Numbered from the stretch's first letter, positions 28,490-37,743 are shown. The stretch is 64,000 bases of DNA from Ohtaekwangia kribbensis (GCF_042676245.1 NZ_JBHTKA010000016.1:467683-531682); one strand, 5' to 3'. Notes: generated from the letters alone by a model not told the origin. Numbers and translations are program-made.

Positions 28490-31261
28490 ATGGTACGATT
28501 TACCTTTACTGTACTGGCTATAGTATGCAGTACACATTTATGGGCGCAGGTAAAAACAACAGAAACGCAACGTCATTATCTCTCGGGTAAAGACAAAGAT
28601 CATACCGCACGCTGGGATTTTTTCTGTACTGCCGGTAACAATTCAGGTAAGTGGACAACCATTCCGGTGCCATCTAACTGGGAACTACAGGGTTTCGGAG
28701 AATATACCTACGGACGTGGCCAAAAGAAGATCGGTGAGCAAGGACTCTATAAATATACCTTTCCTGCAGCGAAAGAGTGGAAAGGTAAAAAGATATTCCT
28801 CGTGTTTGAAGGTTCCATGACTGACACCGAAGTAAAGGTCAACGGTAAGGCTGCAGGCCCGATACACCAGGGAGGGTTTTATCAATTCCGATACGATGTT
28901 TCTGCATTGGTAAAACCCGGCACTGATAATTTACTGGAAGTGAAGGTGAGCAAACTATCGGCCAATGAGTCGGTACGAAAGGCAGAATCTGAAGGCGACT
29001 TCTGGGCGTTGGGTGGTATATATAGGCCGGTATACCTGGAAATAAAACCAACCGCCTACATAGAGCGTGTCGCGATCGATGCGAAGGCGGATGGGAAATT
29101 TACCATGGATATTATAGCGGGTAATATTTCAGCAGGCCATACCGCTCATGTGCAAATAAAGGATTTACAAGGTGCCGAGATAGGAACTATATCTTCCGGA
29201 AAATTTCTGAAGGAACAAGGTAAGTTTGCAGTATCCCGATCATTTCAGAATATAAAAGCATGGAACCCGGAGTCACCGAATTTGTACGAAGCCATTGTCT
29301 CCTTGCGTGATAAGAAAGGAGAGGTGCACACGCTGTGCCAGCGTTTCGGTTTTCGAACGGTGGAGGTTCGAAAGCATGATGGTATATATGTAAATGGCAA
29401 GCGTGTTATTTTCAAAGGCGTAAACCGTCATAGTTTCTGGCCGGAGAGCGGACGTACGCTGAGTAAATCGATCAGTCTGCTGGACATTAACCTGATCAAA
29501 GACATGAACATGAATGCTGTGCGCATGTCGCATTACCCGCCCGATCAGCACTTTCTCGATGCCTGTGATTCACTTGGTTTATTTGTGCTCGATGAACTTA
29601 CCGGCTGGCAAGCGAAGTATGATACTGAAGCAGGGAGAAAGCTGGTGAAGGAATTGGTCGTACGCGATGTTAATCACCCCAGTATTGTGTTATGGGCAAA
29701 TGGTAATGAAGGCGGGTGGAACACGGAACTTGATGATGATTTTCCGAAGTATGATATACAGCAGCGTTTTGTATACCATCCATGGGAAAAATTCAGAGGC
29801 ACGGATACAAAACATTACCCAGACTATAATTATGTAACCAACTCGGTTTTATATGGAAACGAGATATACTTTCCTACGGAATTCATGCACGGCTTATACG
29901 ATGGCGGCCACGCAGCCGGACTGGATGATTTCTGGGATGCCATGCTTTCGCACCCGTATGGAGCCGGAGGATTTCTCTGGGCGTTTCATGACGAAGGCAT
30001 CGTACGTCACGACCGAAGCGATAGCATTGATACCTATAAGAACAATGCTCCCGATGGTATCGTAGGTCCGCATCGTGAAAAGGAGGGAAGTTTTTTTACA
30101 ATAAAGGAAATCTGGTCACCGGTATATATAGGGATGAAGTCGTTGCCTGTTGCTTTCGATGGCACAATCCCGGTTACCAATCGCTATATCTATACTGATC
30201 TTGGCCAATGCACATTTCAATGGCGTTTAGTATCGTTCCCTTCGGCGTTTGATGCGAGTATATCAGCGCATACTGATGCGTCCGGTAAAGCAACCTTACC
30301 TGCACTTGCTCCGGGTGCCAGTGGATTTTTAAACCTGACGTTGCCGCAAGACTGGAAGAACAGTGATGCATTATACCTTACGGCTATCGATCCGCATCAG
30401 CGTGAAATATATACCTGGTCCTGGCCGGTAAAATCTCCGGCAGAAGTTTATTCAACATTACCGGCTCCGCCTCCAACGGCTTCACCGCAGGTACAGGAAG
30501 CGGCATCAACGTTGACAGTATCGCTAGATGGTATCCAGTATATATTTGATAAAACAACCGGTTATCTCACGAAAGTAATTACACCGGTCTCCACGGTGTC
30601 ACTTTCAGATGGTCCCGTACAGGCTGGAGTCAATCATACCTTAAAGAAATTCACGCACCGGAAGGAAGATGATCGGTATATAGTAGAGCCGGTGTACGAA
30701 GGTGAATCGTTCTTTTGGGTAAAATGGATTTTTACTTCCGGCAAGCCTGTCAAGTTAGAGTATATGTATTCGGTAAAAGGCGAAGCAGATTTTATGGGTA
30801 TATCATTCCGTTACCCGGAAGCTAATGTTACCGGTATGAAGTGGCTGGGCCGCGGTCCGTATCGTGTGTGGAAGAACCGACAGAAAGGAACGCCCTTTGG
30901 TGTGTGGGAGAAAAAGTATAACAATACCATTACCGGTGAAAGCTGGGAGTATCCGGAGTTTAAAGGATATCATGCGAATCTGTACTGGGTACAAGTACAA
31001 ACCAAAGAGGCTCCTTTTACGATATATACCGAAGATGAGAATATATACTTGCAGATGTTAAAGCCACTTCCACCGAAAGGTGCCTACAACGACTACACGA
31101 GTCCTGCATTCCCCAAAGGAGACATAAGTTTTTTACAAGCCATCGCACCGATTGGTACTAAATTTCAGGACGCCAGACTGATGGGACCGCAGAGCCAGAA
31201 GAACATTATGCTGAATTATACGCCCATAAGCGGAACGCTTTGGTTTGATTTTGGACATTGA
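28490..31261 (+). CDS. Glycoside hydrolase family 2 (beta-galactosidase-like)
   Basis: 923 residues with a signal peptide (ending LWAQ). The order is a jelly-roll sugar-binding domain (VPSNWELQGFGEYTYG), an Ig-like domain, a TIM barrel (FKGVNRHSFWPESGRTLS; VRMSHYPPDQHFLDACD) and a C-terminal beta-galactosidase small-chain-like domain (MKWLGRGPYRVWKNR). WANGNEGGWN places the acid/base at Glu407; FPTEFMHG suggests Glu464 as nucleophile. The HYPPDQHFLDACDSLGLFVLDE segment is characteristic of GH2 beta-galactosidases. It probably removes terminal beta-galactose or a similar side chain in the periplasm. Confidence 0.92.
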   Translation: MVRFTFTVLAIVCSTHLWAQVKTTETQRHYLSGKDKDHTARWDFFCTAGNNSGKWTTIPVPSNWELQGFGEYTYGRGQKKIGEQGLYKYTFPAAKEWKGKKIFLVFEGSMTDTEVKVNGKAAGPIHQGGFYQFRYDVSALVKPGTDNLLEVKVSKLSANESVRKAESEGDFWALGGIYRPVYLEIKPTAYIERVAIDAKADGKFTMDIIAGNISAGHTAHVQIKDLQGAEIGTISSGKFLKEQGKFAVSRSFQNIKAWNPESPNLYEAIVSLRDKKGEVHTLCQRFGFRTVEVRKHDGIYVNGKRVIFKGVNRHSFWPESGRTLSKSISLLDINLIKDMNMNAVRMSHYPPDQHFLDACDSLGLFVLDELTGWQAKYDTEAGRKLVKELVVRDVNHPSIVLWANGNEGGWNTELDDDFPKYDIQQRFVYHPWEKFRGTDTKHYPDYNYVTNSVLYGNEIYFPTEFMHGLYDGGHAAGLDDFWDAMLSHPYGAGGFLWAFHDEGIVRHDRSDSIDTYKNNAPDGIVGPHREKEGSFFTIKEIWSPVYIGMKSLPVAFDGTIPVTNRYIYTDLGQCTFQWRLVSFPSAFDASISAHTDASGKATLPALAPGASGFLNLTLPQDWKNSDALYLTAIDPHQREIYTWSWPVKSPAEVYSTLPAPPPTASPQVQEAASTLTVSLDGIQYIFDKTTGYLTKVITPVSTVSLSDGPVQAGVNHTLKKFTHRKEDDRYIVEPVYEGESFFWVKWIFTSGKPVKLEYMYSVKGEADFMGISFRYPEANVTGMKWLGRGPYRVWKNRQKGTPFGVWEKKYNNTITGESWEYPEFKGYHANLYWVQVQTKEAPFTIYTEDENIYLQMLKPLPPKGAYNDYTSPAFPKGDISFLQAIAPIGTKFQDARLMGPQSQKNIMLNYTPISGTLWFDFGH

Positions 31262-31272
31262 AAATTAACCGC

Positions 31273-32196
31273 ATGAAAATATATAGTATAATTCTATTCT
31301 TACTCATCAGCTGTGCAGTACAGGCGCAGACCAATACCGAAGTATACCTCTTCTCATACTTCAAAGGAAATGGTGAAGACGGATTGCACCTGGCCTATAG
31401 CGATGATGGTTATCGCTGGCAGTCGCTTCGCCACGACAGTTCCTTCCTGAAACCAACTGCCGGTAAAGACAAACTGATGCGCGACCCGTGCATTGTCCAG
31501 TCACCGGATGGTACATTTCACATGGTGTGGACTGTGAGTTGGAATGAAAGGGGCATCGGTTATGCGCATTCCAAAGATCTGATCCATTGGTCAGAACAGC
31601 AATATATACCGGTAATGGAACATGAGCAGGATGCCCGCAACTGCTGGGCACCGGAGATTTTTTATGATGCAGCCAGTAAGCAGTTCATGATATACTGGGC
31701 CACCACGATCACCGGCCGTTATCCGGAGACACAAAGTGCAAAGGAGGACTTCTATAATCACCGCATGTATTATGTTACTACAAAAGATTTTAAAACGTTC
31801 AGTAAGACCGCGTTGCTATATAACAAGGACTTTAACGTGATTGATGCAACCATTCACTTCATTGATAAGAAGTATGTGATGTTTTTGAAAGATGAGACAG
31901 TGGAGCCTGCGCAGAAAAACATTCGCGTGGCAACGAGTAACTATCTGATGAAGGATTATTCAAAACCAGGCAAGCCGATTACCGGTAACTATTGGGCGGA
32001 AGGTCCTACCAGTATCAGGATCAAAGATCAATGGATCGTATATTTTGATAAGTACCGCGATCACCAGATGGGTGCCGTTGCTTCATCAGACCTGGTAAAT
32101 TGGACAGATATATCTGATAAAGTAAAATTCCCGGAAGGCGTGCGCCATGGAACAGTCTTCAAAGTGTCGAAGGTCGTGTTTGACAAGTTGAAATAA
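31273..32196 (+). CDS. Glycoside hydrolase family 43 protein
   Basis: 307 residues from the ATG at 31273, which gives a signal peptide (MKIYSIILFLLISCAVQAQ); the TTG at 31258 overlaps the GH2 stop and is not needed. It is a five-bladed propeller type: DGLHLAYSDDGYRW, LMRDPCIVQSPDGTFHMVWT (base Asp in MRDP), CWAPEIFYD (acid Glu) and NVIDATIHF (pKa-tuning Asp). It most resembles short single-domain GH43 proteins annotated as arabinosidases; exact subfamily and substrate are uncertain. It is the last gene of the PUL and is followed by a strong terminator. Confidence 0.88.
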   Translation: MKIYSIILFLLISCAVQAQTNTEVYLFSYFKGNGEDGLHLAYSDDGYRWQSLRHDSSFLKPTAGKDKLMRDPCIVQSPDGTFHMVWTVSWNERGIGYAHSKDLIHWSEQQYIPVMEHEQDARNCWAPEIFYDAASKQFMIYWATTITGRYPETQSAKEDFYNHRMYYVTTKDFKTFSKTALLYNKDFNVIDATIHFIDKKYVMFLKDETVEPAQKNIRVATSNYLMKDYSKPGKPITGNYWAEGPTSIRIKDQWIVYFDKYRDHQMGAVASSDLVNWTDISDKVKFPEGVRHGTVFKVSKVVFDKLK

Positions 32197-32220
32197 ATAT
32201 ATACTTGTCAGCCGTATAAA

Positions 32221-32260
32221 TAAAGGAGGCTACCTCTATGGAGATAGCCTCTTTTTATTT
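32221..32260. terminator. Bidirectional terminator at the end of PUL 1
   Basis: GAGGCTACCTC (32226-32236) pairs with GAGATAGCCTC (32241-32251) with one mismatch. A-rich sequence flanks the left and a T run the right, serving both the GH43 gene and the convergent cyclophilin gene. Confidence 0.85.
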
Positions 32261-32274
32261 TGGATGAGTATATA

Positions 32275-32718
32275 TTACCCTTCTACTTCTTTGATAACAA
32301 TTTTCTCCATTACATCGCCCTGGCGGATCTGATCGATCACATCAAGACCTTCGTATACTTTTCCGAATACAGTATGGTTACGATCGAGATGCGCTGTGTT
32401 CTGGCGGCTGTGGCAAATGAAAAATTGTGAGCCTCCTGTATTTCTTCCGGCATGTGCCATGGAAAGAACACCGCGATCATGATATTGATTGTCGCCTGTC
32501 AGTTCACAGTCAATTTTATAACCCGGGCCACCATTACCAATGCCGTTAGGACAACCACCCTGAATAACGAAATTCGGAATTACACGGTGAAACGTGAGTC
32601 CATCATAGAATCCTTTTTCTGATAGTGTAATAAAGTTTTTAACAGTGTTTGGGGCATCCTTCTCAAAGAACTTGATCTTCATCACGCCTTTTTTTGTATG
32701 GATCTCTGCTATTTTCAT
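32275..32718 (-). CDS. Cyclophilin-type peptidyl-prolyl cis-trans isomerase
   Basis: 147 residues, cytoplasmic (no signal peptide), the size of a minimal cyclophilin. It catalyses proline isomerisation during folding. Visible motifs are FHRVIPNFVIQGGCP (catalytic Arg and FxxQGG), GVLSMAHAGRNTGGSQFFI and HLDRNHTVFGKVYEGLDVI. It is a housekeeping gene on the opposite strand to the PUL, separated from it by a bidirectional terminator. Confidence 0.96.
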   Translation of the reverse strand: MKIAEIHTKKGVMKIKFFEKDAPNTVKNFITLSEKGFYDGLTFHRVIPNFVIQGGCPNGIGNGGPGYKIDCELTGDNQYHDRGVLSMAHAGRNTGGSQFFICHSRQNTAHLDRNHTVFGKVYEGLDVIDQIRQGDVMEKIVIKEVEG

Positions 32719-33218
32719 AGTTGAAATTTAGTTAATTGGCCGCAAGATAATAAAATAGTTTATTCAGCCATTTCCTGCGAAGACGGTGATTCTTTTTCCA
32801 GGATACATGAAAAATGTGATCCTCTTTTTTTGTGTCGTGTTCGGCATCATTAACAAACGTCAAAAAAAAAATCTTTTCTACTTTTTTAGTGCTTGTTGAT
32901 TTCAATATACTGATGAACAAGTACGTGAATTCACGGAGACGAATCTTTGTGATAAGACATACAAACTCCAACACTTTTTCATAAATCCATATAAATCTTA
33001 CAGCGATGCTGTTCATACCGTTAACATAATATCTGTTTGTATTGATTGTAGATTTTTGTGCTGCTATATATCAGGTAAATTCTAGTTAGCTATATATAGT
33101 AAAAATAGTAATATATACATTGGAACCGGTATCACTGTAAACTATAGAATAAGAATTACTCATGCTGGCAACGTGGATTGATAAAACGATTTTAACAATA
33201 CAATTTAATTTTTGAATA
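32719..33218. other. A+T-rich intergenic region
   Basis: 500 bases between the divergent cyclophilin and STAS-like genes. It is A+T-rich, with homopolymer A and T runs near 32865-32890 and several TATATA words near 33065-33120. A 94-codon minus-strand ORF (32732-33016) was rejected as low-complexity. I see no defensible promoter, RNA or repeat. Confidence 0.4.
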
Positions 33219-33647
33219 ATGGAAATGAAAGAACTTGTAAAATTGTCAGAGAAAGGAAAATGCTATTTAACCATTAGCACACTGGGCAACGTAATGTTGA
33301 TGAAATGGGAAGGACTGACTCCGGAAGAAATTTTCAAAAAAGGTATCGATAAAATTGAAGAGCTTTTGTTTGCTCATAAACCAGCATGTTGTTTATATGA
33401 CTTAACCACGCATGCAGGAATAAGCCCGGGTTCACAGAAATATGCGGCAGACGCAGTATCAAATTATGTAAAGAAAGAATTCACTGTAGCACATAGCAAT
33501 AAAAAATTCCGGCAGGTATTTATAGTACCAAATGATATTTTTGTTTCGGTGAGCGCAAAAGGATATAAAAACAAACTGGATGGAGACATGGAAACCATCT
33601 TTACAAATAGCATAACAGAGGCGCATCAATTAGTAGAACTGAAGTAA
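33219..33647 (+). CDS. STAS/SpoIIAA-like small protein (paralogue 2)
   Basis: 142 residues, soluble. It shares the layout of the proteins at 7793 and 33810: a beta strand with a central Trp (NVMLMKWEGLTPEEIF), a helix, CCLYDLTTHAG, a variable helix, then FRQVFIVPNDIFVSVSAKGY. The last motif (D-x-F-x-x-x-S-x-x-G) is common to all three. Function is unknown. It is followed by a bulged hairpin and then by paralogue 3. Confidence 0.65.
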   Translation: MEMKELVKLSEKGKCYLTISTLGNVMLMKWEGLTPEEIFKKGIDKIEELLFAHKPACCLYDLTTHAGISPGSQKYAADAVSNYVKKEFTVAHSNKKFRQVFIVPNDIFVSVSAKGYKNKLDGDMETIFTNSITEAHQLVELK

Positions 33648-33687
33648 TCTTAATTAGAGACTAAAGCCAAGATCTGGTCTCTTAAGA
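33648..33687. terminator. Bulged hairpin between STAS-like paralogues 2 and 3
   Basis: TCTTAATTAGAGAC (33648-33661) pairs with GTCTCTTAAGA (33677-33687) through 11 base pairs with a three-base bulge. It starts directly after the stop codon. There is no T run, so it may be a weak terminator or an mRNA-stability element. Confidence 0.5.
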
Positions 33688-33809
33688 TATTCGGTGACCG
33701 AGCTGTAAAGTACAAGGAAAGTAAGGTCGAAAATTTTTTGTGACTTTCCATCGGAATATATATCTAATGTAAAGGTGATATACTAATCATTAACTGAAGT
33801 ACGGGAAAC

Positions 33810-34205
33810 ATGCAAAACTATTTTGAAACTGAATTTATTGTTATCGGGTATAGTAAAGTAAATCACGCTGTAGTGGCAACCTGGAAGACTCCACCTACGT
33901 CCGATGAATTCAGGGTTGGAATGGATAATATGCTTCAGGGTATGATTGATTTTAAAACCGGTAAGATAGTAGCCGACACTATATATATGGGGGCTGTTCA
34001 TCCCGATGATCAGGCGTGGGCAGCTTCACATTGGTATAATCGTGCAGAAAAAGCTGGCTTTTCTCACAATGCCATTATAGTGCCTTCGGATCTCTTTACA
34101 GAGATGTCAGTAGAAGGTATTCTGAACCAGGTGCAAGATAATGTTGCCGTCATTGCCTATTTTCCAAGCAAGGAGGAAGCCATCGCGTGGATCGATCGAT
34201 TTTAG
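33810..34205 (+). CDS. STAS/SpoIIAA-like small protein (paralogue 3)
   Basis: 131 residues, soluble. Motifs parallel those of paralogue 1: AVVATWKTPPTSDEF, KIVADTIYMGAV, AWAASHWYNRAEKAGFSHN, AIIVPSDLFTEMSVEGI and a final YFPSKEEAIAWIDRF, which matches FNSEPDARKWLKE of paralogue 1. The shared ending makes 1 and 3 closer to each other than to 2. No function is known to me. It lies 162 bases after paralogue 2 on the same strand, with a hairpin in the gap. Confidence 0.68.
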   Translation: MQNYFETEFIVIGYSKVNHAVVATWKTPPTSDEFRVGMDNMLQGMIDFKTGKIVADTIYMGAVHPDDQAWAASHWYNRAEKAGFSHNAIIVPSDLFTEMSVEGILNQVQDNVAVIAYFPSKEEAIAWIDRF

Positions 34206-34235
34206 CATAGCACTGCAACGACTGTTAAAATAAAG

Positions 34236-34270
34236 AAGGAATTGAAATTTGCATCAATTCCTTTTTTATT
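34236..34270 (+). terminator. Terminator after STAS-like paralogue 3
   Basis: AAGGAATTGA (34236-34245) and TCAATTCCTT (34254-34263) form a perfect 10-bp stem with an 8-base loop, followed by TTTTATT. Confidence 0.85.
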
Positions 34271-34279
34271 TGCACAACG

Positions 34280-34537
34280 ATGGCTACATGCGTAACACAC
34301 AAAAAATGTTATCTCAGCAAAGAGATTGCAGAGGATGTGCTGATTGAAGCACAGACTACATACGACTATGCTGCGGGTAGCGGGCCGGTAGCCGTTTATT
34401 TGTGTGATGATTGTGGCTACTACCACCTTACTTCGCGCGGACCAATGAACGAAAAACTGAGCCAGTATCTGGCCGATGGAAAAATCCAGCGACAGAAAGA
34501 AGCCAATCGGTGGCTTGACAAATTCAAGCGTAAGTAG
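34280..34537 (+). CDS. Small Cys-rich (zinc-ribbon-like) conserved hypothetical protein
   Basis: 85 residues. Two Cys pairs (CVTHKKC near the start; YLCDDCGYYHLTSRG in the middle) look like a split zinc-binding site, with the second pair in the CxxCGxYHxT form seen in many small Bacteroidota proteins. The C-terminal third is a Lys/Arg-rich helix (IQRQKEANRWLDKFKRK). It starts 10 bases after the terminator of the previous gene. Nucleic-acid binding is possible but unproven. Confidence 0.65.
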   Translation: MATCVTHKKCYLSKEIAEDVLIEAQTTYDYAAGSGPVAVYLCDDCGYYHLTSRGPMNEKLSQYLADGKIQRQKEANRWLDKFKRK

Positions 34538-34680
34538 ACCTCGTAATATTTTCATTTCATTACGTATACCTTCATTCATCTTTCGATTACTTTGGCAATT
34601 GAGTACCTTTAAAAGGTCTGTCAGACAGAGATGTTGATATACTGCTGTAAGGAATAATTATCACTTGAAGTGATACAGTT

Positions 34681-34767
34681 ATGGATGAGAACAAGATCAT
34701 GCGGATTCTGCGCGAAGCGAATGGTTATAATCAGGAGTATATAGCTTCTGAATTAGGTATAAATCAT
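34681..34767 (+). pseudogene. 5' fragment of an XRE-type helix-turn-helix gene
   Basis: From the ATG at 34681 the first 28 or so codons (KIMRILREANGYNQEYIASELGI) read like the first half of an XRE helix-turn-helix domain, with the expected spacing GYNQEYIASELGI. Beyond that the frame runs into sequence with no HTH character and overlaps the start of the intact HTH gene at 34808 in another frame. The same motif position in the intact gene is GYAEEHVSAHLSI, so this looks like a truncated tandem copy. It could instead be a short expressed leader peptide. Confidence 0.45.
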
Positions 34768-34807
34768 GGCGCAAAAAGGTATTTTTGTTTCTGGAAGCCG
34801 TTAAAAG

Positions 34808-35158
34808 ATGAAAACCAAACAGTATTTATTACGATTGAGCCACGGATATGCCGAGGAACATGTTTCAGCACACCTGAGTATTTCAAAAGAAGAATACCAG
34901 CGGCTAGAGGTCGGTGAAAAGAAACTTACCTCTGATCAGGCGAAATTGCTGGGTAATTTATATAACCTCGATCCTCAATACTTTTTGGCAGATGATTATT
35001 CAGTCGTCAATCATAATATAGGAACACACAGTCACAGTGGTCCGATTCATATTTACAATAGCAATCACGGTCTGAAAGAATTGATTGATAAATTACTTGG
35101 AGAGCGTGATGCACTCAGTAAAGAGATAACATCCCTGAAATCAAAATCGAAGGATTAA
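34808..35158 (+). CDS. XRE-family helix-turn-helix regulator
   Basis: 116 residues. An N-terminal HTH (YLLRLSHGYAEEHVSAHLSI, SKEEYQRLEVGEKKLTSDQA, LLGNLYNLDPQYFL) is followed by a spacer (VVNHNIGTHSHSGPIHIYNS) and a C-terminal coiled coil (LIDKLLGERDALSKEITSLKSK) that probably mediates dimerisation. This layout is frequent in small Bacteroidota regulators. Targets are unknown. The neighbouring fragment at 34681 is a degraded relative. It precedes the permease gene by 113 bases. Confidence 0.8.
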   Translation: MKTKQYLLRLSHGYAEEHVSAHLSISKEEYQRLEVGEKKLTSDQAKLLGNLYNLDPQYFLADDYSVVNHNIGTHSHSGPIHIYNSNHGLKELIDKLLGERDALSKEITSLKSKSKD

Positions 35159-35271
35159 GCTAATTTTCAGGCGTAAGTAGAACTATTTTCCTTCGGGAAA
35201 AATCATTCCAGGTGGGTGATAACAATTTCAGGTGTTGTTATCGTTCTTTTAATATACCAACCCCCACCGCT

Positions 35272-37743
35272 ATGATCCGGAATTATCTGCTCATCGCCCT
35301 CCGCAATTTTAAGCGACAAAAGCTTTTTGCTGCCTTAAACATGTTTGGACTTGCACTTGGTCTCGCCTGCGCCATTCTTATATTCCTATATATCAGTGAC
35401 GAGTTACAGTATGACACCATGCATCCGTATGCTGCCGATACCTATCGTATCGGGTGTACATTTACCAATGCCGATGGACAGGAGTTTGATAATACCGTGG
35501 CACCCGGTTATTGGATAAAGCAACTGAAGGAAACGCGCAGTGAAGTTATACAGGGCGTACGCATCGATTATATAGGTTACCCGACTTCCTTTCATCACAA
35601 GGCAAACGATAAAATTATACTTACGGAAGAAGTGCGTTGGGCAGAACCCGGCTTTGATAAAGTACTGGCATTTGAAATGCTGCAGGGAAGCCGGGAGAAA
35701 ATGTTTGAGAACTATAATACGCTGGTGGTTAGCGAAACGGGTGCGCGTAAATTATTTGATACCGCAGACCCGATCGGAGAGGTTGTAACCGTAAAACACA
35801 ACTGGGCTACCGATGGTAAAGCGATTGATGTGGTGGTTACAGGTATATATAAAGACTTTCCTTCCAACTCACACTTTAAGCCGAACTATATATTAAACGT
35901 GAATGCCCTGCGAAATGTGCGTCCGAATTTTGATGCCTATATGGAGGGAACCACATTTCGGGATAGCGAATTCTTTGAAAGCTATATTGTTCTTAAACAC
36001 AACGCAGATATAGCACCGCTGGAGAAAGATTTGCAGCAGTGGGCGAACCAGATGGCGCAGGCGGATTCCGGTTTTGTTGCCGGTGGCTGGAAGTTGAAAC
36101 CATTCCTGGCGAAAATGTCGGCACTGCATTTTGATCAGAAAAATTTATGGGAGAATGGTATACGGGGTGATAAGAAATATCTGGCGATCTTCAGTTCGGT
36201 AGCTATACTTATTCTCATCATTGCGTGTATAAACTATATGAACCTGGCAACGGCCCGTTCGACACGCAGGGCGAAAGAAGTAGGACTTCGTAAATCGTTG
36301 GGCAGTAAGCGCAGGGAAATAGCGTGGCAGTTTTTCAGTGAATCGGTGTTGATGACGTTCGGTGCATTTATACTCGCGCTGCTTTTGGTGATTATATTTC
36401 TGCAACCCTTCAATCAACTCGCACATAAATCATTTACCATCGCTTCGTTGCTCAATCCCTATATGTTGTTGATCGTTGTCGCCATTGTACTGTTCATGGC
36501 GTTTGTCTCGGGAAGTTACCCGGCTCTGTATTTATCTGCATTCAAGCCGGTGGAGGTATTGAAAGGTAAAGTAGTGAAAGGTATAGGAGCAGAGTTATTC
36601 CGGAAAGGACTTGTTACCATTCAGTATACTGTCTCGTTGGTATTGATCATCTCAACCTTTGTGGTTATCCGGCAGATGGAGCACATGCAGCATACCAAAC
36701 TCAATGAGCAGGGCAGTCAGTTACTATCGATACGCTATGGCGGCACAGCACCGCAGAACAAGTTTGAGGCGTTCAAGCAACTGGTATTACAGGACAAAGA
36801 TATAGAGCATGTAACGATGGCCAATCATTTACCTCGACTCAATTACTTTGGCTGGATCGGAACAACACTCAAGTTCCCGCAGATAGAAGATAAAAATTTC
36901 CAGTGGAATCAACTTAACGTTGAGTTTGATTTTGCCAAAACATACCAGCTTGAATTTATAGCGGGTCGCGATTTTGAGACAGGTAATCTGGCAGACTCGA
37001 ATGCATTGATCCTGAACGAAGCTGCTGTAAAAGCACTGAAGCAACCCATCGAAAAATTACTCGGCACCTCCGTAATTGAAGTGAACGACAACAATAACGC
37101 GGGCAACCGTTCTTTCAAAGTGATTGGTGTTGTAAAAGATTTTCCATTCCGCTCCATGCACCAGGCCATCGAACCGTTGGTGTTAAATCCGCATGTACAC
37201 TTTATTGATCGCATTGCCTATATAAAATTACCTCCGGGAAATTTCCAGGAGAAAATCCGATCGATCGAAAAAAAATGGAAAGAGATTTTTCCCGGTGTAG
37301 GTTTTGACTACTGGTTTTTAAGCGATGAGTTTAACCGAATGTACCTGGCAGAGCGAAGAGTATCATCGCTTGCGAAAAGTTTTGCTGTGCTGGCGATCAT
37401 CATTACAGCACTGGGCGTATTTGGACTTGCTTCCTATACCGCTGAGCAGAAAACAAAAGAAGTGGGTATACGAAAAGTATTGGGTGCAGCCGTGCAACAG
37501 GTAGTTGTTATGTTTGTATGGATCTTCATGAAGATATTTCTCATAGCAGCGATCATTGCCATTCCTGTAGCATACTTCCTGGCAGATCGCTGGTTGAATG
37601 ACTTTGCATATCGCTCGGTGATCAGTCCGCTGATTTTCTTACTAAGTCTTGTAGGGCTGCTAGCCATCACGTTGCTAACGGTTGGTTACGAGACATGGAA
37701 AGCCGCGCGTGCTAACCCCGTGAACTCGTTGCGAAGTGAGTGA
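35272..37743 (+). CDS. ABC transporter permease, MacB/FtsX type
   Basis: 823 residues from the ATG at 35272 (MIRNYLLIALRNFKRQKLFA); an upstream reading adds 20 residues with no family match. There is one N-terminal helix (LNMFGLALGLACAILIFLYIS), a periplasmic MacB-like domain (about 45-280), three helices around 300-450 with the ARSTRRAKEVGLRKSLGSKR loop, a second periplasmic domain, and a second FtsX module (AEQKTKEVGIRKVLGAA, three helices to the end). This duplicated permease form is very common in Bacteroidota and usually works with a separate ATPase, absent here. It is probably in export of a peptide, lipid or antibiotic. Confidence 0.9.
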   Translation: MIRNYLLIALRNFKRQKLFAALNMFGLALGLACAILIFLYISDELQYDTMHPYAADTYRIGCTFTNADGQEFDNTVAPGYWIKQLKETRSEVIQGVRIDYIGYPTSFHHKANDKIILTEEVRWAEPGFDKVLAFEMLQGSREKMFENYNTLVVSETGARKLFDTADPIGEVVTVKHNWATDGKAIDVVVTGIYKDFPSNSHFKPNYILNVNALRNVRPNFDAYMEGTTFRDSEFFESYIVLKHNADIAPLEKDLQQWANQMAQADSGFVAGGWKLKPFLAKMSALHFDQKNLWENGIRGDKKYLAIFSSVAILILIIACINYMNLATARSTRRAKEVGLRKSLGSKRREIAWQFFSESVLMTFGAFILALLLVIIFLQPFNQLAHKSFTIASLLNPYMLLIVVAIVLFMAFVSGSYPALYLSAFKPVEVLKGKVVKGIGAELFRKGLVTIQYTVSLVLIISTFVVIRQMEHMQHTKLNEQGSQLLSIRYGGTAPQNKFEAFKQLVLQDKDIEHVTMANHLPRLNYFGWIGTTLKFPQIEDKNFQWNQLNVEFDFAKTYQLEFIAGRDFETGNLADSNALILNEAAVKALKQPIEKLLGTSVIEVNDNNNAGNRSFKVIGVVKDFPFRSMHQAIEPLVLNPHVHFIDRIAYIKLPPGNFQEKIRSIEKKWKEIFPGVGFDYWFLSDEFNRMYLAERRVSSLAKSFAVLAIIITALGVFGLASYTAEQKTKEVGIRKVLGAAVQQVVVMFVWIFMKIFLIAAIIAIPVAYFLADRWLNDFAYRSVISPLIFLLSLVGLLAITLLTVGYETWKAARANPVNSLRSE

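Noticed and set aside
32732..33016. 94-codon minus-strand ORF just upstream of the cyclophilin gene
   Set aside because: Lys/Ile/Phe-rich composition typical of translated A+T-rich non-coding DNA, with no recognisable motif.
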